Below, in pieces: positions 18,261 to 24,226 of a stretch of DNA of 24,226 nt. Both the position numbers and the translations under genes were made by a program. Numbering within the stretch: position 1 is the first letter of the stretch; each line of letters starts with the position of its first letter. Source of the stretch: Planctomycetaceae bacterium (GTDB lineage: Bacteria; Planctomycetota; Planctomycetia; Pirellulales; UBA1268); the NCBI GenBank assembly GCA_005789975.1, contig SXWC01000003.1, forward strand, positions 1 through 24,226. Direction: 5' to 3'. A model generated the notes under the pieces. It worked only from the letters and a program-made list of their open reading frames with translations. It was not told the DNA's origin and searched no databases.

Positions 18261-21200
18261 TTATGAGATGGGCGGATACTGTGGTGTCGGGGTGATGGTG
18301 CCCCGCACGCCCAGGCGATACGCCCGGGCCACCAGCGCGTCGTACTCGGCCTCCGAGGGAAACTGATCGCGGGTGAGGATGGTTCCCGAGGCCCCGGTCG
18401 GGTCGCTGACGATCGCCCAGCTGTAGTCCGGGGCGTAGTCCAGGATCCAATAGTTGCCCGGCTCGTTCCCGGTGGGTGTGCCGGAAAAGTTCACGCTGAG
18501 CCGGGTGTTGGCGGCGTTCACCGGGATCGCCGACCCCGCGATGCTCCACATCGGGCCGTCGGGTCCGGCGGTGCCGGAGTTCTCCACCCTGATGCTGCCG
18601 TCTGGCTGGGGCGTGTAGACCGTGGCGATGTTGACCAGCCCGCTCGAGGGCGCCTGCTTCACGCTGCCCTGTTCGTACCAGCGGCCTGCATATTGATTGA
18701 TGTCCACCGGCGGCGGCGCGGGCAGCACGGTCGCCCCGGCCTCGCCCAACACGATCGGCTGGTTGGAAACGTAGGTGCCGTCGTTGGGGTTGCCGTAGAG
18801 TCCGAAGAAAGGATCGGTCGGCCCAAACCCCGCGTAGAAGTCGTTGAACCAGCCGGTGGCGAGCGTGGTCACGGCGTCGAGGGGGCTGGCATCGTCGAAC
18901 TGCACGCCGACGAACTGGTCGGGGTACAGGGCCGCGAGCTGCTCCGTGGTGCGGCCCCAGTTGTTCGCGGCCTGCGGCGGCGAGGCGATCTGGTAGGTCG
19001 GGATGCCCAGGGAATCGAGCTTGGCGAGCGACGCGGCGAACTGGTCCGGGTCGGCGACCCCATCGACCATCACCACGCCCAGCACGTTCGCGGCAACGCC
19101 GTTGTCGACGGTGCGGGCGGCCACCTCGACGGCAAACCCGCCGCCCAGCCGCTGACCGGCCAGCAGGATCTTCTCGGGCAGCACCCCCTGATAGCCGGCG
19201 GCGTTCGCGCTGACGGCGAGCGCTCCGCGATCACCGTCCATCATCTCGGCGACCGCCTGCTGCAGGCCGGCGCCGCCCAGGAAGCACCCCGGCTGGGTCG
19301 GGATCTCGAAGGAACTGATCGTGGGCGTGACGACGATGCTGTTGGTCTGCCCCGCGATCCGGGTGGCGAGCGCCGCGAAGTCCGCCGCGTCGCCCAGGTC
19401 GCCACGCTGGAGCCAGACGATGCCGTTGGCCGAGACTTGCCCGTCGGCCTGGGTCGGGAAATACCAGTCCGTCGAGGTCACATAGCCCCAGGGGCCGTAA
19501 GGAATGGCCAGCGACGAAGTGCCGGTCTTCACACCGGTCACGCCGTTGCTCCCCTGCGGGGTGACGGCCCCCTTGAGGCCGTTGCCGCCGCTGTTGACCA
19601 CGGGCCCCGGCTGAAACCCGGACACCCCGCCAAGGGCGGCCAGTTCCGCATTGAGCCTCCACTCCCCTGCCGACCACGTGTTGGCGACGGGGCTGGGAAG
19701 CGGCGTCGCCGCGGCGGCGCCCAGCAGGATCGGGCGATTCGCCGCGGCATAGAAGCCATACTGGGCCGCATCCGGCGTGACGCCCGCATAGAGGTCGTTG
19801 ATCCAGCCGGCGGTCAGCAGGCGGGCAGCCGCCGCATTGCCGGGCAGCGACCATGTGGTCACCCGCTGCGCCACGATGTCGTCGGACGGGTCGCTGCCCA
19901 CCATGGCGTCGACGTGCGAACCGCCGGTGAGCACCACGCCGCGAAACCGGCCGGGATTCGTCGCCACCAGCGCGTTGGTGGTGGCGCCGTAGGCGTTCCA
20001 GAGCTGCGCGGGGGCCGCGAGCTGATAGACGGGGATGGAACGGGCATCGAGCTCGGCCACCTGCGCCGCGAAACCGCCGCTCCCGTCGAACGCGCCGCGC
20101 GAGACGCCGTCCTCCATGATCACGCCGACGAGGTCGGTGGACGATGGGTTGCGGTCGGCGTAGTCGGCCGCGACGGCTGTCACGAAGCCGCCGCCCGCGG
20201 AATGACCGGCGAGCACGAACTTCCCCGTGAGGTTGCCGGCGTCCCCGACATAGCCGGCCGCCGTCGCACTGCCGACGAGCGCCGCTCGACCGCCCTCGAA
20301 CAGCGACGCCACCGCCCGCCGTGCCGGGTCGTCGGCGAGCGACCAGTTCATCTCGGTCGGTAGCGACGGCGCCACCACGATGCTGTTGGTCTGCCGGGCG
20401 AGATCGACGGCCAGCGCGCGGAGCGAGCCGCCGGTGGTGCCGGAGGCATGCTGCAGCCAGATCACGCCCTGGGCGGCGATCGTGCCGTCGACCTGCGTCG
20501 GGAAGTACCAGTCGGCGGGCGCTTCCACGCCGGCCCCAGAGGGAATCGCGAGCGTGGAGTGGCCCACCTGCACGCCGCTGACGCCGTTGGGCGTTCCGGG
20601 CAGGCTCGGACCCCCGCTGCCGAGGATTTCCACAGCGGCCGGAACCGACCGCGTGCCGGCCGCGTTCGTCCCCGTGGCCTGCGCCGAGGCCGGCGCGGGC
20701 ACGAAGCCTGTCGCCCCCTGCCCGCGCAGCGACATCGTGAAGGCGCCGCCCGCAAACACCCCCGCGATCCGGCTCACGTTGCCCTGGGCGTTCACCCACA
20801 CGTCCACCGGCACGGGGCTCCCGTCGGCGTTGATGGGCGGGGCAGCCTGCAGGTCGGCCAGCGGGATCATGCCCGCAAACGTCGAGAGCCCGACGAGGGC
20901 CCGATAGTGCCGGCCATACGAATCGCTGCCGACATACTGCACGCTCTTCGCGAACTCGATCCCGGGAAGCGTCTTCCAGGGCGTCAGCGACGTGGCGAGG
21001 TGGTTCTGGCCGAGCATGGTCCGCTGCATGCCCGACGGGAGCATCAACTCCGCTGACGGCACCATGAAGCCGACGGAGGCGTCGATGTCGAGCGCCGCGG
21101 TGCGGGTGTCGAGCCACCCGGTCGAACGGGCCGACACCACGAAGGCCTCGACCCCGACGTCGAAGGAATAGCTCCGGGCCTTCTCCGCCCGGTAGGCCGC

Positions 21201-22544
21201 CCGCCCCACGTCGTTGAGTTGCAGCAGCAGCCCCGTGCCGTTCTGGACGAGCATGCTGCCCGAGAGCGTGCTCGCCAGATAGTTCTGGACCTGGCCGAGC
21301 GCGTTGGCGCCAATCTCGCTCCCCACCACGAGCGAACCTGCGCACCTCCCCGTCGCCGCGACACCGAATCCGCCGTTGGAGACGATCTCGTTGCCGGCGC
21401 CCGGAGTCCGACCGCCGATCGTCAGGATCCGCGCCGCCTGGAGCGACACGCCATTGCCGACGTTGCCGCTGAAGGAGCTGCCGGAGATGACGGTGCCCCG
21501 GTAGAGGCCCGCGCCGACCAAGAGCCCCACGCCATTGCCCGTGCTCGTCACGCCCGTGATCCGGGATCCGTTCGATCCGCCCGCGAAGCGGATGCCGGCC
21601 CCCCCGAATCCGCTGATCGTGCGGCCGCCGGCAAGGGGTGCGAACACGACATTGTGGACGTTCGCCCCGATCACGAAACCGCTCGTGCCGGCTGCCGTGC
21701 CCGATCCGTCCAGCGCGAGTCCGCCGCCGACGAGCACGCGACTGGCCTTGGCCAGCGTGATGCCCTGCAGCGGCAGCCAACTGCCGACGTCACCCGCCAT
21801 CGTGATCGCCCGCCCGGCGGAGAGCTGCAGCCTGCCGAACCCGTCGATCGTGGACGAGAAGGAGATGTCGCCGCCGGCCTGGAGGGCCACGCCGTTCAGG
21901 AGCGTCACGCCGCCGGCGAACGACTGAGAACCTCTCGCCGCCACCACGTTCGCTGCCAACAGAATCCCGTGGGTCAGGCCCGAGCCCTGCGTCGAGAGGC
22001 TCACGCCGCCCGCTCCCTTCGCCACGATCCGACCGGCGATGGCGATGCTGTCGGCCGTCCCGGCACCGGTGTCGATCACCAGGCCCTGCGCGGCGGCCCC
22101 CCGGCCGATGGCGGCGAGGTTCACGCCCCCGGGCCCGATCCTGACTGAATCCGTGCTTGCTCCGCCCACGATCGAGAGGCCCGCGAACCTCCGGATCTTT
22201 TTCAGGTCCACCGTGATCGTGTCGGCCAAGGTATCGACGGAGATGCCATTGACCGGGGCGGCCAGCGCAAGCGACCCCGCCGTCGCGGCGGTGATCGTCA
22301 GCCTGGCCGCCGGTGCGTCGTAGGTCGTGGCGAAGTTCGTGATCGCCGCGCCTTCAGGGGCCAGCGTGAGCACGACCCGATTCCCCACCAGGCCGACGAG
22401 CACGTCGTCGGCCGCGAGCATGGCCCGCGACTCGAGGCTCTCGAAGCCGGATCGGCCGCCCGTCGAACGCCGGCGTCGCTTCCGGCCACCATCCGCAATC
22501 CGCCGCCGACGGCCAAACAGGATGCTTCGCAGCCGTGGGGGCAT
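18261..22544 (-). CDS. Secreted beta-helix / LppX-like / twin hydrolase / lipocalin fusion protein
   Basis: This 1427-residue protein starts with a very basic leader and FESLESRAMLA (34-44), a planctomycete LEPR-XLL-type motif. Residues about 48-420 are Gly/Val/Ile-rich repeats of a right-handed beta-helix. Residues about 428-620 resemble mycobacterial LppX/LprG lipid carriers, ending VPVDVWVNAQGN (578-589) and FTMSLRG. Two alpha/beta hydrolase repeats follow (about 655-948 and 998-1276), sharing DWYFPTQ-DG, QTNSIVV and AAGY-G. Repeat 1 has GHSAGG with Ser782 and GSHVD with His877; repeat 2 has GQRLGG (Arg1132) and SPLD (Pro1221), so it has lost both. The C-terminus (1281-1416) is a bacterial Blc-type lipocalin with YAGRWYEQ (1285-1292) and NYWILDYAPDYSW (1364-1376). 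The combination suggests capture and hydrolysis of a lipid or ester at the cell surface; that is inference. GAGGAA five bases before the ATG supports the start. Confidence 0.82.
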   Translation of the reverse strand: MPPRLRSILFGRRRRIADGGRKRRRRSTGGRSGFESLESRAMLAADDVLVGLVGNRVVLTLAPEGAAITNFATTYDAPAARLTITAATAGSLALAAPVNGISVDTLADTITVDLKKIRRFAGLSIVGGASTDSVRIGPGGVNLAAIGRGAAAQGLVIDTGAGTADSIAIAGRIVAKGAGGVSLSTQGSGLTHGILLAANVVAARGSQSFAGGVTLLNGVALQAGGDISFSSTIDGFGRLQLSAGRAITMAGDVGSWLPLQGITLAKASRVLVGGGLALDGSGTAAGTSGFVIGANVHNVVFAPLAGGRTISGFGGAGIRFAGGSNGSRITGVTSTGNGVGLLVGAGLYRGTVISGSSFSGNVGNGVSLQAARILTIGGRTPGAGNEIVSNGGFGVAATGRCAGSLVVGSEIGANALGQVQNYLASTLSGSMLVQNGTGLLLQLNDVGRAAYRAEKARSYSFDVGVEAFVVSARSTGWLDTRTAALDIDASVGFMVPSAELMLPSGMQRTMLGQNHLATSLTPWKTLPGIEFAKSVQYVGSDSYGRHYRALVGLSTFAGMIPLADLQAAPPINADGSPVPVDVWVNAQGNVSRIAGVFAGGAFTMSLRGQGATGFVPAPASAQATGTNAAGTRSVPAAVEILGSGGPSLPGTPNGVSGVQVGHSTLAIPSGAGVEAPADWYFPTQVDGTIAAQGVIWLQHASGTTGGSLRALAVDLARQTNSIVVAPSLPTEMNWSLADDPARRAVASLFEGGRAALVGSATAAGYVGDAGNLTGKFVLAGHSAGGGFVTAVAADYADRNPSSTDLVGVIMEDGVSRGAFDGSGGFAAQVAELDARSIPVYQLAAPAQLWNAYGATTNALVATNPGRFRGVVLTGGSHVDAMVGSDPSDDIVAQRVTTWSLPGNAAAARLLTAGWINDLYAGVTPDAAQYGFYAAANRPILLGAAAATPLPSPVANTWSAGEWRLNAELAALGGVSGFQPGPVVNSGGNGLKGAVTPQGSNGVTGVKTGTSSLAIPYGPWGYVTSTDWYFPTQADGQVSANGIVWLQRGDLGDAADFAALATRIAGQTNSIVVTPTISSFEIPTQPGCFLGGAGLQQAVAEMMDGDRGALAVSANAAGYQGVLPEKILLAGQRLGGGFAVEVAARTVDNGVAANVLGVVMVDGVADPDQFAASLAKLDSLGIPTYQIASPPQAANNWGRTTEQLAALYPDQFVGVQFDDASPLDAVTTLATGWFNDFYAGFGPTDPFFGLYGNPNDGTYVSNQPIVLGEAGATVLPAPPPVDINQYAGRWYEQGSVKQAPSSGLVNIATVYTPQPDGSIRVENSGTAGPDGPMWSIAGSAIPVNAANTRLSVNFSGTPTGNEPGNYWILDYAPDYSWAIVSDPTGASGTILTRDQFPSEAEYDALVARAYRLGVRGTITPTPQYPPIS

Positions 22545-22558
22545 TGGTTCCTCGTCGC

Positions 22559-22579
22559 AAAAAGGCCGTCAAGACAGCC
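22559..22579 (-). terminator. Intrinsic terminator or attenuator before the lipocalin-fusion gene
   Basis: On the minus strand, GGCTGT-CTTG-ACGGCC (22579-22564) forms a six-pair stem with one G-U pair and a CUUG tetraloop, followed at once by TTTTT (22563-22559). This is a textbook rho-independent terminator in form. The T-run ends only 14 bases before the ATG at 22544 and abuts the ribosome-binding site, so it may regulate that gene as well as end DUF5722 transcripts. Confidence 0.55.
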
Positions 22580-22582
22580 GCC

Positions 22583-22606
22583 CCCCGCCATCCAGGGCAG
22601 GCGGGG
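22583..22606 (-). promoter_or_regulatory. GC-rich leader hairpin upstream of the terminator
   Basis: CCCCGCC (22583-22589) and GGCGGGG (22600-22606) pair perfectly across a ten-base loop. On the minus strand it directly precedes the intrinsic terminator at 22559-22579. TAGGAT (minus strand, 22629-22624) upstream is a possible -10, which would place both hairpins in the leader of the lipocalin-fusion mRNA. Confidence 0.38.
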
Positions 22607-22737
22607 CCGGAATGGTGATCGGCATCCTAGCCCGCGGATTGTGGCGCAGCCAAAGATGGGTGCGATGGCGGGATCTTCACGGAAGTTCCGGGGCCGCCCG
22701 CCGGCAGCCACCCCCCGGGCCAGCGGGCGATCCGCAG

Positions 22738-23961
22738 CTACCGCAGTTCGTCCCAGGACCGCAGGCCGCAGACGGGGAGGGCGAACCGGGCCGCGTCATC
22801 CCAGGCGGGGGTGCCCGCCGCCTTGAAGAGTTCGTAGATCATCTTCGTGGAAGCGGGGTCGGCGACGGAGCCGGGCTTGTTGCGCCAAAGCCCCAGAAGC
22901 AGGCCTCCTTCATGGGCATGGTCCACGTGACGGTGATAGACGAAGGCATCCACCTGCGGCTGACGAATCGTTTTTTCCCAGGCGTAGGCGTAGGCCGCGG
23001 CCTGAAGGGCCTCGCCGTCGGGCTGAGGGAGCGTGTGAAACCCCTGCTCACTGAGGATGATGCGGCGCGGCCGGCCCCTGAACAGCAGCTCCGGGCGTTC
23101 GAGGTGCCGGCAGAGAACGGGGAGGTTCTTGAACGTCACCTTGACGGTGTCGTCGGTGTCGTCGATCGACGCGTCTGCCCACACCCGGGGATTCCGCAGG
23201 TCCTCGGAATACGGGTGGTGGGCCACGTTCCAGTCGAAGTCCCCGCGGGCGCGGGCCAGGCGGGCGAAGGTGTCGAGAAAATCCCGCCCCGGAACGGCAT
23301 CATTGTCGCCGACGCCCTGTGCCCGGATCCGCCAGTTGTGATCGAGCGAGATGTAGGTCCGGCCGTGCCGGGAGGCACGGCGGACGGCCTTGTGGGCGAT
23401 CCGGTGCGCTTTTTCATACTCCGACGCGACCTCGTTCAAGGGCACGGAGCCGAGATTGTTCCACGTCCAGTGGCTGTTGATCTCGTTGCCGACGATCCAG
23501 CCCCAGACGCGGCCATGATCGCGGGCCGACTTGCCGCTCCATCGCCGGGCGAGCATCCCGATCACCGCTTCGAGCCACGCCCGGCCCTCCTTGGTCGCGG
23601 TGTTGAAGGCTCCGATGGTGTATTTCTGATCGGAGCGGGCCTTGGGGTGGATCGCGATGCGGTTGCGTGCCGGATCCTTCGAGGGGTAGGTCAGGAGGAT
23701 CACATACACCACCACCCCGGCGTCGGAAAGCGGCTTGATCTGGTCGTCGAGACTGGCGAGATACTTCTCGTCGAAGCGGCGCAGCGGGTCTTGCGGGTCG
23801 AGCACCGCGGTGAGGTTGATGTTGATGCAGGCGTGGTGGATGCCCAGCGCGATCGCATCGTCCGCCATCTGCACCTGCAGGCCCTTGATGGAGGGCGGGG
23901 ATGGAAATGGGGCCTGATCAACCGCCGCGAGGGCGGCCGCGGCCAGAAGAGCGAAGAGCAT
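22738..23961 (-). CDS. DUF5722 glycosidase-like TIM-barrel protein, secreted
   Basis: This 407-residue protein has a short signal peptide (1 to about 15) and one DUF5722 domain filling the rest. Typical features are KGLQVQMADDAIALG (26-40), LGAFNTAT-like IGAFNTAT (116-123), a barrel strand ending VGN159-E160-INSHW, ISLDHNW (204-210), AHHPY (247-251) and ILSE305-QGFHT. The pair Glu160 after Asn, and Glu305 on a later strand, is the arrangement of retaining clan GH-A glycosidases (acid/base and nucleophile), so a glycosidase role is likely although the family has no assigned activity that I know of. Relatives I recall are longer at the N-terminus, so this is close to a minimal form. A TAGGAT (minus strand, 24018-24013) about 50 bases upstream is a possible -10. 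Together with the GH5/GH18, GH32 and esterase genes it fits a polysaccharide-degrading neighbourhood. Confidence 0.8.
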   Translation of the reverse strand: MLFALLAAAALAAVDQAPFPSPPSIKGLQVQMADDAIALGIHHACININLTAVLDPQDPLRRFDEKYLASLDDQIKPLSDAGVVVYVILLTYPSKDPARNRIAIHPKARSDQKYTIGAFNTATKEGRAWLEAVIGMLARRWSGKSARDHGRVWGWIVGNEINSHWTWNNLGSVPLNEVASEYEKAHRIAHKAVRRASRHGRTYISLDHNWRIRAQGVGDNDAVPGRDFLDTFARLARARGDFDWNVAHHPYSEDLRNPRVWADASIDDTDDTVKVTFKNLPVLCRHLERPELLFRGRPRRIILSEQGFHTLPQPDGEALQAAAYAYAWEKTIRQPQVDAFVYHRHVDHAHEGGLLLGLWRNKPGSVADPASTKMIYELFKAAGTPAWDDAARFALPVCGLRSWDELR

Positions 23962-24017
23962 GGGTGTGACTCGGGGCTGTGTTTCTGACGCTTCCTGCGC
24001 CTGCCTTCGCTGATCCT

Positions 24018-24040
24018 ACCCGAAGCCCGCGGGTTCGGGT
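24018..24040. promoter_or_regulatory. Inverted repeat between divergent genes
   Basis: ACCCGAA (24018-24024) and TTCGGGT (24034-24040) are perfect inverted arms around a nine-base GC-rich centre. It lies in the 119-bp gap between the DUF5722 gene (minus) and the YHS gene (plus) and overlaps the last base of a TAGGAT -10-like element for the former. It could be an operator or an RNA hairpin; no T-run follows on either strand. Confidence 0.35.
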
Positions 24041-24080
24041 TGTGAAGTAGGCTGATGCCACCCCATGGAGCCCCGCGAGC

Positions 24081-24226
24081 ATGGCCACCGATCCGATCTG
24101 CGGCATGACTGTCGATGAGCAGACCGCGATCGGCGCGGTCCGCGACGGCGTCACCTTCCACTTCTGCTCCGAGGGCTGCCGGCGAAAGTTCCTGGGCGAC
24201 GGGTTGCTGTCGCTCGCGGCGGCACC
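24081..24226 (+). CDS. YHS-domain metal protein, N-terminal fragment
   Basis: The gene runs off the right edge after 48 codons. The visible part is a YHS domain: D4-P-I-C7-G-M-T at the start and F26-H-F-C29-S-E-G-C33 with a following RRKFL, giving Cys ligands for a soft or transition metal. Such domains occur alone, in copper-handling chaperones, and at the N-terminus of CopA-type heavy-metal P-type ATPases. The Leu/Ala-rich residues after the domain do not decide between these. GGAG lies ten bases before the ATG at 24081, which supports the start. Confidence 0.75.
   Translation, partial: MATDPICGMTVDEQTAIGAVRDGVTFHFCSEGCRRKFLGDGLLSLAAA

Noticed and set aside
19231..21780. An 849-codon minus-strand frame overlapping the lipocalin-fusion gene
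   Set aside because: It is Arg-rich and out of frame with recognisable hydrolase motifs; GC-driven shadow.

Overview
The window looks like a piece of the chromosome of a GC-rich planctomycete (Planctomycetota, probably the Pirellulales or a related freshwater or marine lineage). The evidence is a DUF1552 gene followed directly by a DUF1587/1592/1595/1588/1585 cytochrome-type gene, a DUF1559 protein, a GYF_2 domain, a DUF5722 protein, and two large secreted proteins that begin with a variant of the planctomycete 'LEPR-XLL' N-terminal motif (LEERL and LESRAML). I see no tRNA, rRNA, CRISPR array, transposase or integrase.

Layout. 1-1054 (minus): the first codons of an APC-type permease, preceded by a ROK-family sugar kinase, probably fructokinase. 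1235-4546 (minus): a secreted modular glycoside hydrolase, CBM2 - GH18 - [Calx-beta with an inserted GH5] - CBM2. 4920-7628 (plus): a small secreted protein, a membrane-bound DUF1559 protein and an eight-helix membrane protein. This stretch has lower G+C, and related 21-base repeats lie before the first two genes. 7871-10066 (plus): a secreted GH32 fructan/sucrose hydrolase with a promoter and a perfect 23-bp palindrome upstream. 10364-14892 (plus): the DUF1552 / GYF-DUF1592 pair, likely one operon. 14975-17122 (minus): a secreted alpha/beta hydrolase of the acetylxylan-esterase type. 17316-18068 (minus): a SAM methyltransferase with a GTG start. 18261-22544 (minus): a 1427-residue secreted protein joining beta-helix repeats, an LppX/LprG-like lipid-binding module, two alpha/beta hydrolase repeats and a lipocalin. 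22738-23961 (minus): a DUF5722 TIM-barrel glycosidase-like protein. 24081-end (plus): the start of a YHS-domain metal protein.

Taken together, the window is largely a polysaccharide- and ester-degradation neighbourhood: cellulose/chitin-type (GH5/GH18/CBM2), fructan (GH32 plus an ROK fructokinase some distance away), acyl esters (esterase) and an unassigned GH-A-like enzyme (DUF5722). The most unusual gene is the beta-helix/LppX-like/hydrolase/lipocalin fusion. Its second hydrolase repeat has lost both the nucleophile serine and the catalytic histidine, so it appears to be a built-in pseudoenzyme next to an intact copy. All domain names are from recognition of motifs by eye; no database search was run.
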